Assembly: GCA_019454045.1 (NCBI GenBank) | Contig: SKCR01051205.1 | Coordinates: forward strand, 186,001-250,000 | DNA: 64,000 nucleotides | Direction of reading: 5' to 3' | Source of the DNA: Zanthoxylum bungeanum | Lineage: Eukaryota; Streptophyta; Magnoliopsida; Sapindales; Rutaceae | In this document: positions 1-11,476 of the stretch, piece by piece | How the letters are laid out: each line of letters opens with the position of its first letter | Numbering within the stretch: position 1 is the stretch's first letter | The notes under the pieces: model-generated | Database searches by the model: none | The model's input: the letters and a program-made list of their open reading frames with translations, nothing else | Told to the model about the DNA's origin: nothing | Position numbers and translations under genes: made by a program

Positions 1-1061
1 CTCTCGTGGTACCGGGCAATCTGTCTTCAAATGACCCATCTCCTCCGATCTAAATTTCTTTCGAGACTCTCTCTCTGTTTGTCTCTCTCTAACCCGTGCT
101 TCAAATCAAAGAGCAGCATCTAGAACTTGGGTATAGATAATGGTCTATGTGAAATGAATGGAATGGAATAAATAGTCTCGGAGCCCATTTACAAACCTCG
201 TCACCTTCATTTCCTCCGTACTGATCAGATGTGGGGCATAACGAGACAATCGTGTGAACCATATGTCATACTCAGAAATTATTATCTGCTCACCATGTAC
301 CGGCTGTTCAAACTCGCGGGCTCTGGCATCCCTGATACTCTGTGGCAAGAATCTGGACAGAAAAGTCGTACTAAATTCAGCCCATGCCAGAGAAGGGGCG
401 TCTCGTCGCTGACCATTCCGAAAGGACATAAACCATGTGTTAGTGATGTCTTTCAACTGAAAACTGACTAACTCACTGCCCTCTCCGCAGAACATCCCAA
501 AGTCGTGCATATACGATCTGATTCCTCAATAAAACCATAAGTATCAGGGGAGGTCTCTACTTCTAAGAACGTGGGAGGATAAAGCTTCCGAAAATCATGT
601 AAGGATACCAATAGTTCTTGCCGCTGCATAACCTGAACCGTTACTGGAGGTGGCTCATGTGGCACAACCGAAGGTCCAGCTCGAAATGTAGTAGGGTCTG
701 GTATATTTGCAGAATCTACTGTTTGGTGAGCCATGGATACTCCTACTGGTGGTGGTACAGGAATGGTGGGTTCTGCAGCTCTTGGCTCTGGGCCTGGTGG
801 CTGCGGCTGACGAGTAATCAACTAGGCTAAGGCTGCTACTGATTGCTGAATCTGCTGTAAACCCGCAACTACTGGGTCATTGGGCTGGACTACTGGCACA
901 GCTCTACCTTCCCCCATAATACTCTCATGAACTGACTCCACTCATTGCCCCATATCTGGCTCAGAGGGAGGTACTACTAATCTATGATCCATATTTATAC
1001 CTTGAGGCGCCCTACCACGTCTGCGTCTACCCTTGACTCCGGTTCTTCCCTTGGGTGGCAT
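1..1061 (-). pseudogene. Ty3/gypsy gag (chromovirus-like), decayed, cut by window edge
   Basis: Minus-strand reading from an ATG at 1061 gives a basic start (MPPKGRTGVKGRRRRGR), a proline-rich stretch, then a typical Ty3/gypsy capsid region around 145-500 with short motifs such as FQLKDITNTWF and FVNGLRDYLF. Near position 20 the reading MGHLKTDCPVPR looks like the end of a CCHC zinc knuckle, so the gene continues off the left edge. It is broken: two in-frame stops lie near 940 and 825, a one-base length change near 475 shifts the frame, and there is another stop near 145. Gag would package element RNA into virus-like particles. The start sits about 200 bases inside an LTR and primer-binding site, as expected for a 5' leader. 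The chromovirus-like label rests on general resemblance only. Confidence 0.8.
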
Positions 1062-1255
1062 GGATATTTAAGAAATTAAGAGAGGAAAATAAATGATCAA
1101 TTATATGTAAAGGAATTGTAAATAATTAGAATGAGACAAACCTCGAGACAAGGTTACCGGAGTGAACATTCACTTATATAGAGTAGTACCCCGAGTATAC
1201 CACATATACAAGTCACTGCTACTCCCTTACTGCAGTCACTGACTCCCTAGACCAT

Positions 1256-1267
1256 GCTCTGATATCA
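1256..1267 (-). other. Primer-binding site for initiator tRNA-Met
   Basis: Read on the minus strand this is TGATATCAGAGC, 11 of 12 matches to the usual initiator-tRNA primer site TGGTATCAGAGC. It lies four bases inside the LTR end at 1272 and upstream of gag, which fixes the element's orientation. Confidence 0.75.
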
Positions 1268-1271
1268 TCTT

Positions 1272-2849
1272 TGTAACATCCCATGTATGGGTATGTTACC
1301 GGTAATCAACAGATCCCACTGTCGCCTAAGCCTCTAACACATGTACTAGAACACTTGTTTTTTATCTTAATGCTATGTAATGTTCACTGAATTACACATG
1401 CAAACTTGAATACTTAGATAAACTTGAATGCATGATTATGAAACAAATACATGCATATATACATGACTAAGAGGAAATACAATGTGTATACAACGTCCAA
1501 CTCGTGTCAAAGATACAACAAAATGACATCTCAGAAGACTACACTCTATATGAATATAGTTCTGGATTTGATGGACCCGACGACTAATGACTGCAGTGTA
1601 ACACTTGTCCTCAAACTGGGTCTCCAAAAACGGCACATGGCTCACCAAAAGAAGAATCATGCAAAAGAACTGGCAAGTGGTGGGGTGAGTCCAAAGGATC
1701 TCAGTGAGTGGAGCTACAAAATAAGAAACTGAGTCAGAACATTATGTGAAGTCATTTATACTTAAAGCATTTCTGAAATCTTTTCTTCAAAACTGTTCTT
1801 TTTCCTTTTAACTGAGAAATTTTTTTTTTCCTGAAAACTTTCTGAGAAAGATATCTCTGGTGCTGTAGAAAAACTTGACGCATGGGGACGTTACGTATCG
1901 CCGTCCCCTCATATGCCTAACTGGTGCTAGAAGTCAAAATCCATGACTTTGGAGCGTTACGTATCGCCGTCCCCCAAAGCATGACACTAATGTCCCTGAA
2001 TCTGATGGTCTTGGGGTGTTACATATCGCCGTCTCCCAAGCCACTGTACTAGAACTGGGGGTGCGGATCTATGCTACCCTCCAAGCTCTGGAACTATGGT
2101 CTAGGGGCATTACGTATCGATGTCCCCCTAGCCCTGAACTACATGTGCACACGGTCTATGTCCGTCAATTCCATAAGTAAGAGCTGAGGTGGGTTTTTCC
2201 CATGCCTCGAAAAACATAAAACATTACTGTTAAACTTTAAACTTTCAAATCAAATCTCAATTATTACGTAACTGATAATTAGTAAGGCTAACACCCTAAA
2301 ACTTTGAAGAATAAGTCTGAAATAATAACAAGTGTATACAAATCAACTTGAAAGAAAAAGCATCCACTCACAGATTTAAATTCAAGTTAAGTTCCCTTCA
2401 CGTCACTAGGGGTGAAAATGAAAATCATTAAAATTTGGGTCAAAAACCATTACCTTAGTTAAATCTCTTTCTTCCTTAAAATTTGAATGATTACTTTGTT
2501 AGGCTTCAAATTTTAGACAAGATTAGACAAGAAAAATTTACAAGCTCTCTCTCTCTTCCTTCACTCCCACGTCCTAGCAAAGAAAAAAATGGAAGCATTT
2601 CTTCTTTTGTTATTCACTTGGTTATTTCTAGAGAAATCTAGTTGAAATTGGTTATAATTTGTTTTGGGCCTTGGACTTTCATTTCCATTTCTTCTTAAAT
2701 TTGTTCTTGGGCCTAAAAAAATAGGGGAAAGTTGGGCTAAAACTCAAATATGTGATCATTATCTCTAAGTCGATCCCGGAAATATTTATGAACCCGGAAA
2801 AGAAAACCCCATACGTTCCTAACCGAGCAAAATATTTGGGGTCGTTATA
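1272..2849 (-). mobile_element. 5' LTR of decayed Ty3/gypsy element
   Basis: The inner end reads GGGATGTTACA on the minus strand beside the primer site. The outer end reads TATAACGACCCC, close to the TGTAACGACCC-type start common in this LTR class with one base changed. The length is about 1.58 kb. The matching 3' LTR would lie left of the window. The body contains four small hairpins at 1882-2131. Short ORFs around 1436-1732 have no recognisable product. Confidence 0.7.
1882..2131. repeat. Four spaced hairpins with a conserved loop inside the LTR
   Basis: Hairpins lie at 1882-1912, 1947-1979, 2010-2040 and 2101-2131. Each has the loop TTACGTATCGC or a one- to two-base variant, flanked by arms that pair with each other but differ between copies: ATGGGGACG with CGTCCCCTCAT, CTTTGG with CCAAAG, CTTGGG with CCCAAG, and CTAGGGG with CCCCTAG. 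The changes on the two arms compensate one another. Confidence 0.75.
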
Positions 2850-3395
2850 GTAAAATCCCTTTGTGAGTGGGTATACTCAAAAGGGTGATTGTTGTAAAAA
2901 GTTCTGAGTAAGTCTAGGAACAAAACTCATTGTAAGGGTTTAAGAGTGAGCCATTGGAAAACTCTTGTGTAAAGGTTTGGAGTGACCCTGGGGGACAAAA
3001 CTCTTGGTTGCGGGTGAGCCACGGAAAACTCGATGTAAGTTATGGATTCAACTTAGTGGAAATCTCCAAGCGTGACTTGGGGGAGTGGACGTAGGAAATG
3101 AGTTGGCCGAACCACTATAAATTACTGGTATCAATTTCTCTATCTCTAAATTCCTTTATATTATCGCAAGTTTTTTTATATTTACATATTACCTAGTGAC
3201 TTGCATATTAGTAATATATTGTGATTGAGAAATTACTTGACAAGCTTAATTGGTAAAGCTACTAGCTTAGTAACATAAAATCGGCAAGAATTTTTATTTC
3301 TGTAATATTAGGTCATTACCCAATTCACCCCTCCCTTGGGTATATAGAATTTGTTTGGGTATAGAGAATTTTTCATCAAGTCACACTCCTTGGGG
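2850..3395 (+). mobile_element. Remnant of a Ty1/copia-type LTR
   Basis: The text contains hallmarks of a plant copia LTR in plus orientation: GTGGACGTAGG, then GCCGAACCACTATAAAT about 25 bases later, and a later CCCAATTCACCCCTCCC block. These resemble SIRE-type LTR ends. No internal coding region is attached. It abuts the gypsy LTR, so one element was probably inserted beside or into the other. Confidence 0.5.
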
Positions 3396-3399
3396 ACCA

Positions 3400-4520
3400 A
3401 CAATATCTTGTCACGTGTACTGATATATTAAATAATCAGTAACTGAATTACACATGTCATTTATCTATTGGTAAGTAATAGCTATCGAAATCCATGTGTC
3501 TATCTAACTCAAGCCAAAACTTGAGAATAAAGGTTATTCAATACTTATATTTTAAATTCATTGATTTATCTCAACCAATATATAATTTTATTTCTCAATA
3601 CTCCCCACACATGATGTCCGATATTTTTAACCGATCCGTGTCATATAGGTAGATAGTGTGACCCATTTATGTATGAGTTTGGCTCTGATATGCCATGTTG
3701 AAATTCATGGGTTTAACTCAACCCAAAAGCTAGAGAATAAATGGTTGTCTAATATTTATATTTTAAATTTATTCATTCATCTCAACCGATTTGAGATATT
3801 TTCCTCAACAATACCACGTGACTTATGCTTCCATGGCACCATCGACCAAAGTCTTTTGGAAACATGGATTAACCAATGATAAGAAGGCCTTTTGTACAAC
3901 AACTTAGTAACACAATCTCAAGAGTAACCACAAAATTTCCAAGAATAAGCAGCGCCCTAGATATGAAGGCACTCGATATTGTCCATTTTGTGGTGTTGTT
4001 CTTCTCATTGAAGTGAAAGATCAGTCAACCAAAATTCTCAAGTGAAAGATCAGTCAACGAAAATTCTCAGCCCAAGAAAGTAATATGTAGACTAATATTA
4101 AAGGCTAGAGTTTATTTCAATTGATGCAATCAAGAGTGTGATGGATCGATCAACAGGGACTTGGTTACCGGCATGATAGATAAGAAACATTGAAGGTCGA
4201 ATGAGAGATTTGTTTGAGTTGTGCCCCCACATTGATTAGTATGATTGAGATTATGAGTATGATCATAAGTCAATTCACTAATAGGCTACTCTTTTGGATT
4301 GGATATCTAGACATCTTAGTAGGGTCGGCTCTAACTATGTCCTCAAATTTTAATTTTTTTTTAATGATATGGTCAATGAACTTTAATTAGAAAAAAAAAT
4401 GACTAGGTATAAGGATATCAGGAACTGCCCAACATCCTAAGAACATCCCCAATAAATAATATGAGAACCCAACTTTGATAACTGTAATATGTTAGAGGAA
4501 CAATGAACGTGTGTCAGACA
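3400..4520. repeat. Segmental duplication, copy A
   Basis: This stretch is a diverged copy of 5646-6541 plus about 7155-7310. Matching blocks include the run from the CACGTG at about 3413, the block around AGCAGCGCCCTAGATATGAAGG near 3950, and the tail with GCCCAACATCCTAAG near 4427. No gene was recognised. The short ORF at 3658-3879 is not shared intact with copy A' and is probably not coding. The order A, then PAR1 5' end, matches A' then PAR1, so the whole block looks like one tandem duplication. Confidence 0.7.
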
Positions 4521-4597
4521 AAATGACCGGTTCTGAAATCGTTTCGTCCAAAAGGAAAATTATTAAGTTGTATCTCATATTGATTAGTAAGAAATCA

Positions 4598-4906
4598 GTA
4601 AAATCTAAACTAAACGTAGGGCTTTAATTATTTTGTCATTTGGCACACGTTGCATAGTCCTCAATTTCACGAAGCTACAGATGCATTTCAAAAACAGAAT
4701 ATAAATATTCCTCACTGACCCCATGAATCTTCACAAAACATTCATTGCAAGTGAACCTATTATATATACCTCGCATTTAGCTTTAGAACAATTCATATTA
4801 GAATTAATTAACAGTGGCAATGGCTTGTGATTCTGGCAGGATCGGGAGTTATTTAGAGAGGATCTCTCGTAATTTATTATTTTTAGGTATTTCATCGAGA
4901 TTTTAG
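4598..4906 (+). pseudogene. Truncated second copy of the PAR1 promoter and first codons
   Basis: Positions 4598-4838 match 8958-9199 almost base for base. They include the TATA region, the 5' leader and the start ATGGCTTGTGATTCTGGCA. The match stops after the sixth codon, where PAR1 continues into its signal peptide. Unrelated sequence then keeps the frame open to a stop at 4904-4906, giving a chance 28-residue peptide. The TATA box, TATATAAATA in the real gene, reads AATATAAATA here. This is a gene copy broken just after its start, with a possibly live promoter. Whether it is transcribed cannot be told. Confidence 0.85.
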
Positions 4907-5645
4907 GTTCTATCATGAATCATTATGTATTAATTTATATAATTAGGAGCAGATACATATATTTTATGAACTTTTGTTTTCATTTTTAAAACTCGTATGG
5001 GTGATCATATTTATTATGAGAATTTCTATTTTTCAATTTAAATTAATGATCTTATATTTTTTTTCGTTTTATAAGTCATCATGGTATGTGTTTGACTTTG
5101 ACTATTTTGTATTTTAATTAAATTTGAAACAATTACATAATTATCATTGACTCCGGTCAATGACAATTATTGATATTTTAAAAAAAAAATTATCTAAAAT
5201 AATTATATCGTTATTTTGGTAATTATTGGATCTAATATTTTAAGAGTAAAATACTATTCTTTTATATTACCTGAAATTCAAGAAAAAAAAATTGATACGT
5301 AATGGGTGAAAGTAGATGATAACTAAATAAATTTTAAGTAAAATAAATATATATGACGGATCTCTTAGGATAATTTTAAAAAATATAATAACTAACTAAA
5401 TAATTAGTTCAAATTATAAAACTTAGGGAACATTTATTCTAAAATAAAGTGAATTTTAACCGTACATAGAAAATAATGTCGTCATCTCAATAGATTTTTT
5501 CAAATTTAGGTAAATTCATATCAAAAGAGATCTTTGCTGCTCACGTATCATCCTTCAGATCTTACTTTTAGTGACTTGGAATTTACATCGATTAGGAAAA
5601 ATTTTATAATACCGCAGATATATCACGTTATTCATATAATAATCC
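4907..5645. other. AT-rich intergenic stretch, nothing recognised
   Basis: Very AT-rich sequence with short A and T runs. I see no coding frame, no terminal repeats and no match to other parts of the window. Confidence 0.6.
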
Positions 5646-6541
5646 AATAATATTTAGTCACATGTATTAATATATTAAATAACCGGTAACTAAATTACAT
5701 ATGTAATTTATTTATTGGTGAGTAATACCTATCGAAATCCATGTTTCCAGTTAACTCAAACCAAAAGTCAGCTTGAGAGTAGAGGTTGTCCAATACTTAT
5801 ATTTTAAATTCATTTATTAATCTCAACGAATAAATAATATTATTCATCAATACTCTCCCACATGCTAACCGGTATTTTTAACTGGTTTGTGTCATATAGG
5901 TAGATAGTGTAGCCAATTTATACGTGAGTTCGGCTCTGATGTCATATTAAAATCCATGGGTCTAACTCAACTTAAAAACTAACTTGAGAATAAAGGGTTG
6001 TCCAATGCTCATATTTTAAATTCATTCATTCATATCAGCCGATCTGAGATATAATAATGAGATATTTTCCTCAATAATATCGCGTGAATCATATGTCTCC
6101 ATTGCACCATCAACTAGTCTTTTGGAAACATGTATTAACCAATGATAACAAGGCCATTTGTACAAAAACTTAGAATCACAATCACAATCGGCAGCGCCCT
6201 AAATAAGAAGGCACACAATATTTGTCCATTTTGTGGTGTTGTGCTTCTCACTGAAGTGAAAGATCAGTCAATGACAAAAAAACTCAGCCCAAGAATGAAG
6301 AAAGGAATACGTAGACTAATATTAACAGCAATGGTTTATTTCAATTGATGCAATCAAGAGCATGACCAATCGATCAACCTAACTTGGTTACCGGCATGAT
6401 AGGTAAGAAAAATTGAAGGAATGATAGGTTTGTTTAGTTGCGTCCCACATTATTGGTTAGTATGATTGAGATTATAAATATGATAGATCTAAACATATCT
6501 TAACAGGGTTGGTCCTGACTATAGGTATGGTCCTCAAATTT

Positions 6542-7147
6542 TGTTAGAACAATTTATAAAAAACAAGAACAATATTACCGTTCACCCCGAATACAAAAAC
6601 GAAGTTCGGTTGAGTCGCAAGTTATGTCGCTCTCTTTAAGACGTTTCGTGGCACTGTCCAAAATTTGTGCTAGTAGTATGTCAGCCTAGCCTGTCAAGTT
6701 GTTGGACATTTGGTAGATTTCGCGGGGTGGTAAGGGAACTGTTGCTGCAGAACCATGAACAGGCAAAACACTGAAAGTTCCACAGAGTGCCATCACCATA
6801 ACAGCCAAAAGCAAACCCATTTCGGTCTCTAAGAAACTAGAAATAATCAACCTTCAAGATCTCTCATTTCTCTCACTCATGCATATAGAAGCAAGGAGAA
6901 AAAGCGGTGAAAAAATGAAACAGCAACATGAAGCAAAACAACGCCATGGCCAAGAAAGAGAGCAGAGAAAAATGGACAGTCTGATGGAAGAGTAGGTCAT
7001 GTTGTTCTGGATTTTTGAATTGTTATCCACTAATTATAACTTACAAAATAAATAACAATTGGTAGGGAAATTAAATACTTTTGTATTTAAAGTATTTTGG
7101 TTACTGAAATTGTTATTTTTTTTAAAAATTCATAATCAATTCTTAAC
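6542..7147. mobile_element. ~606-bp insertion with 7-bp flanking repeat
   Basis: Copy A of the duplication lacks this block, so it is an insertion in copy A'. It is flanked on both sides by AAATTTT (6535-6541 and 7148-7154), as expected of a target-site duplication. The ends begin GTTAGAACAATT and, inverted, GTTAAGAATTG, a weak imperfect terminal inverted repeat. It encodes no transposase, so it would be a non-autonomous DNA element. Its cargo includes a short secreted-type ORF on the minus strand. Confidence 0.55.
6686..6820 (-). CDS. Short ORF with a signal-peptide-like start, 44 residues
   Basis: The minus strand reads an ATG at 6820 followed by a hydrophobic run (MGLLLAVMVMALCGTFSVLP), a small-residue stretch VHGSAATV that would suit signal-peptidase cleavage, and then PLPPREIYQMSNNLTG before a TAG at 6686. 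I do not recognise the family. It may be the first exon of a host secreted-protein gene picked up by the insertion, since its stop comes soon after a possible exon edge, or a complete small peptide. It lies wholly inside the 606-bp insertion, with leader-like sequence upstream. Expression is unknown. Confidence 0.35.
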   Translation of the reverse strand: MGLLLAVMVMALCGTFSVLPVHGSAATVPLPPREIYQMSNNLTG

Positions 7148-7310
7148 AAATTTTTTTTTTTTTTTATGTTATAATTAAAGATCACAAAATGAAAAAATAA
7201 ATAAATTTGGGCATAAAGATATTAGGATCGGCCCAACATCTTAGGCACATCCTCCAACAAATGATATTTGAACCAAACTTAAGTAACCTAATATGAGGGG
7301 TGGTAATTTG

Positions 7311-8957
7311 GGTCAGGATTCGTTTATTCATTCGATTTGATCCGCTTTAAAGCGAATATGGATAGATTCGTTTAATAAATGGGTCAATTTGATTCGATTC
7401 ATTTATTAAATGATTCGATTCGTTTATTAAACAAATCGAATACGAATTTCAGCACATTGATTCGTTTTATTATTTTTATTTACTAGTTCTTGTTAATTTT
7501 CAATTGAGATTCGAGAAATTATAGTTAATTATCATAGAAAAAGTAATATTTTCGATATTTGGTGATGTATTTTTAGTAAATATATTAATTACATATTTCA
7601 TATGTATATATTTATGAAAAATTAATGTAAATCAAGTGTGATATATTATTTTATTAAATAATATCATTGACTAAACGAATAAACGAATATTCCATGCCCA
7701 AATTTATGATACATATGAAATATTATTTTTATTTGCTAGTTCTTGTTAATTTTCAATTGAGATTCGAGAAATTATAGTTAATTATCATAGAAAAATTAAT
7801 ATTTTCGATATTTGGTGATGTATTTTTAGTAAATATATTAATTACATATTTCATATGTATATATTTATGAAGAATTAATGTAAATTAAGTGTGGTATATT
7901 ATTTTATTAAATAATATCACTGACTAAACGAATAAACGAATATTCAATGCCCAAATTTATGATACATATGAAATATTAAATTTCTAACTTAATGTAGGTT
8001 AAAAATTGTCATAAATTCAGTTTTTTTTTTTTTTTTTAATAATTTTCAGATTGGACCGAGCAAATTTTTTTACTTTGAAGTTATGCTAGGGCGCATAACT
8101 AGCAAAAAATAAAGATATGCTAGGGCGCATATATATATATGTGGGGGGGCAAATTTGAAGTAAGGAAATTTTTGACTCACATGTGGGCAAATTTGGAATT
8201 TCCGGGGAGACAAGAGGGGCGCATGTCGGGGGTGGGAGTAGTAGTTTTCTTTTTCATTAACTTCTTTTGAAAATCAAGTTAATGAAACCTAGATGGATAA
8301 AAAAGTAATTTTTTATGTTTAAAAATAATTATTCGATATTTTATTTAAAAACCAAAATGAATCGAATTAACATAATTTTTTAACTAAAAAAATCGAACCG
8401 AACCGAATTAATTGAATAATTTAGTTTATTGAATTTTTTAAACTCTCATCATATTATTATGTTATTTTATAATTATATTTGTTACGTTATTTAATTTATT
8501 TAGTGTTTAGTGATTATTGATTTCATGAAATATTTATAATTTTTTACTTTGATTATTATTCTTTTTATTTTCCTTTACTTAAATAAAATTTAAAGGATGA
8601 TTATATTGTATGAAAAAATTTATTAGTGTAGTTGTGATGATTAAAATAGTTATAATATAAAAAATTTAAGTAAATGTTAGATTTAGTAAATATTATTAAT
8701 TTTTCAATTTTTATTATTATTATTAAAAAATTGAAAAAATCGAATTGTACCGAACCGAACCGACAATTAAAAATAATTATAATTTTTTAAATAAAAAACC
8801 ATACATTATCTTCTTTTTTTTTTTAAAAAAAAACCCAATAATTATAATTATAAATATTTTTATAATTATATCGAAACGGATCTAACCGTGCCCACCAAAA
8901 GAAAGCAAGCAAGCAAGCACATTACTGTAAAGCAAAACTATAGACAAAACCATCACT
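7311..8957. other. AT-rich intergenic DNA with small repeat remnants
   Basis: The start, GGGGTGGTAATTTGGGTC, resembles the end of hAT-type miniature elements but no partner end was found. Next comes the 253-bp tandem duplication (7469-7974). The motif TATGCTAGGGCGCATA occurs twice near 8085-8130. The phrase AATCGAACCGAACCG near 8389 recurs with changes near 8736. No coding region was recognised. Confidence 0.5.
7469..7974. repeat. 253-bp direct tandem duplication
   Basis: Two head-to-tail copies (about 7469-7721 and 7722-7974) share the same phrases, from TTATTTTTATTT(A/G)CTAG through GATACATATGAAATA, with only scattered single-base differences. Confidence 0.85.
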
Positions 8958-9055
8958 AAAATCTAAACTAAACGTAGGGCTTTAATTATTTTGTCACTTG
9001 GCACACGTTGCATAGTCCTCAATTTCACGAAGCTACAGTTGCATTTCAAAGACAG

Positions 9056-9065
9056 TATATAAATA
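9056..9065 (+). promoter_or_regulatory. TATA box of PAR1
   Basis: TATATAAATA lies about 120 bases before the PAR1 start codon, a suitable distance for a plant promoter with a leader of roughly 90 bases. The surrounding block is duplicated at 4598-4838, where this box has one change. Confidence 0.65.
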
Positions 9066-9180
9066 TTCCTTACTGACCCCATGAATCTTCACAAAACATT
9101 CATTGCAAGTGAACCTATTATATATATATACCTCGCATTTAGCTTTAGATAATTCATATTAGAATTGATTAACAGTGGCA

Positions 9181-11031
9181 ATGGCTTGTGATTCTGGCAT
9201 GAAGATCTTGGCTATCTTGGCTCTTGCTATTGCCATCTGCGTGAAAGGCACTCTGGGTATGTGAAACAAATTAAAAGAAAAAAAAAATCATTTTGTTTCC
9301 ATTTTTATTCTTTATCATTTCAATGTATTGTAATTTTTCATTTCTTCATTCTCTCCTCTAAACCTAACATCATTCAACTCTAACAGTTATTAGTATTTAT
9401 GTTCATTATACAAAGTCATGGTCATTATAGAAGGCTCCCGCTATAAATAGGGTCTAATTAAGGAAGATCTTGATATATGTAACCTTACACATATTTTTTT
9501 AGGTCCTTATATACAAAGTAATATCAATTAGACTTCGATTTAGCACTAAGTTGAACTTTGTATAGAGCTTTTTATATATGATTGGTAGTTAATAGATAAA
9601 TAATATATATGCAACTAAATCTTAATCGTACATTATTATTAAAACACGTGTGACATAAGATATAAAAAAAACTCATCACATCTCAACTCAGTATTGGTTC
9701 CAAATTCGTTTTAGTTAGTTATATAAAAAAAACCAATTATAAATTAAAATGATGGTCTCTTTCAGGAGAAATAACATGCGAGAACCTTGACCAAGACGCT
9801 TGTGCATTTGCGGTATCAGCTTCAGGAAAGCGTTGCGTGCTAGAAAAGCAAATCAAGAGACACGGACAAGAAGTATATACTTGCAAATCTTCCGAAATTG
9901 AGACCAAAAAATTAAGGAATTGGATCGAAACTGACCACTGCATCAAATCATGTGGCCTTGATAGAAAATCCCTCAGTATCTCATCAGACTCCCTCCTCGA
10001 ATCTAGCTTCACTCAGAAGCTATGCTCTTCTCTGTGTTACGATAGCTGCCCCAATGTCATTGATCTTTACTTCAATATTGCCATTGGTGAAGGTAACTAC
10101 GACATATATTCAAAAATGTCATCGTATAAGGATGACGTGATACTAGCAACTAATAATTATATAACAAATAGAAGTTGTGTTAGACAAAATTATTATTTAT
10201 TTATTTTTATTTAGCACAGGTGATAATATATTATTGGATTATTACTTTTCTGAGAGCTTATAGGATGCACTTGCTCGAGGAAAAAACTAAGGAAAGATTA
10301 GAGTTTAATTAAAAGAACAAAATTATCAAAACCCTTTATTTTCCATGGAAATATATCTATTTTTCCCGTCATATTTGAAACTCACGCCGTTCAAAAATTG
10401 TTAACCGTTTTCAGGTTTTTATTTTTAATGGGGTGTACAAATGGATTTTGAAACAGAAAAGGAAAAATAAATAATTTCTAAAAACAATATTAGCGGATTT
10501 TGATTATTTTTCTGAATTTTAATGAAATTTAGTCTATTTCTATGTAAATTAACCATCAAATTTAAAACATTTTATGTTATGAGCTACTAATGAAGTTGTT
10601 TCTCCAAAATCCAGTTTGCGCTGTGGCCTCACGTGCATAAGGAAAATGATAAACAAATTAAAGAGTGATAAAAGATTAATTAAAATTAGTCACATATAAT
10701 ATTGATATTCTACTGTTAAAAAACAATTTCATCGTAGAGTATCGATACTATGTGATTAGTTTTAGTCACTCTCATATCACCTTTTCCATACACATATTAT
10801 TACTCGCATGTATAAATAACTTGATTCTTTTTGTTTTTTGTTTTTTTTTTTTGCGATTGGTTTTTTTTTTCAGGTGTGTTTCTTCCGAAATTATGTGAAG
10901 AAAAAGGAAAAAATGGACGGAGGATAATGTCTGAGATCAAAAGCTCAGGCTTAGTGGCACCAGAACCAATCCAGGCTGTGGAATATCATGTGGGTGTTCC
11001 ATTGTCACCTCCTGCAATTCCACCTTATTAG
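9181..11031 (+). CDS. PAR1: PAR1 family protein (photoassimilate-responsive), three exons
   Basis: Exons are 9181-9256, 9766-10092 and 10874-11031, joined by GT-AG introns that keep the frame, giving 186 residues. The protein starts with a hydrophobic signal peptide (KILAILALAIAIC), followed by EITCENLDQDACAFAV, GKRCVLEK, NWIETDHCIKSCG, CPNVIDLYFN and VFLPKLCEE. These are the conserved cysteine-rich blocks of the plant PAR1 family, whose founding members are induced by sugars and during pathogen defence. It is presumably secreted. Length and cysteine spacing look normal, and no break is visible. A long second intron (781 bases) with a strong pyrimidine tract precedes exon 3. A TATA box lies upstream and a poly(A) signal follows at 11080. 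The biochemical role of the family is not established. Confidence 0.9.
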
Positions 11032-11079
11032 TTTGCTATATACAAAAATGAAACCCTAGCTACATGTATTAGTTATTTG

Positions 11080-11085
11080 AATAAA
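11080..11085 (+). terminator. Poly(A) signal of PAR1
   Basis: AATAAA, 49 bases after the PAR1 stop codon, within an AT-rich 3' region. Confidence 0.6.
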
Positions 11086-11476
11086 GAATCTGCACCAATG
11101 TTGTAGATTTATATAATTATTAAAGCTTTGATTCTCGGTTGGTCGTGCTGAGAGATCTGAGATTTCAATTGCTTAGAATTTATATGGTTTTAAAACTTTG
11201 TATGGTGGCATATGTGCTTAATTAATCCTTAATCATTATTATCTTTGTTCGCTTTGTTGTAGTGGGTTTCAAAAATTAATCATTTGAATAATAGTAGTAG
11301 TATTAAGGATGTTATATCATGAATGTATTATCAATTTTGATGTACTATTATGGGCTTACACATCAGGGGATGAAGAAGTAAACGGATAATTAGTTACCTA
11401 ATTGTTGATGGTGGTTTTTAACTTCGAGGAAGTTTGAAACCTGGGGAGGGGTAGAATGGGGTTTGTACTTGGCAGA
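11086..11476. other. PAR1 3' flank, nothing else recognised
   Basis: AT-rich sequence between the PAR1 poly(A) signal and the start of an Athila-like LTR. No coding frame or repeat was recognised. Confidence 0.6.

Larger units (their letters stand above)
5646..7310. repeat. Segmental duplication, copy A', with an insertion
   Basis: This is the partner of 3400-4520 and lies upstream of the intact PAR1 gene. Shared blocks include the TTTTGGAAACATG...TTAACCAATGATAA block near 6119 and the GCAGCGCCCTAAATAAGAAGG block near 6190. The match breaks at 6541 and resumes near 7150, flanking a 606-bp insertion. The ORF at 6142-6348 lies in a duplicated block but is not open in copy A, so I do not call it a gene. 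Confidence 0.7.

Noticed and set aside
229..471. Plus-strand ORFs at 229-471 and 618-830
   Set aside because: They are antisense shadows of the gag pseudogene on the minus strand.
10831..11031. Independent short gene starting at 10831
   Set aside because: It is exon 3 of PAR1 extended into the intron; the acceptor at 10872-10873 and the frame match the PAR1 C-terminus.
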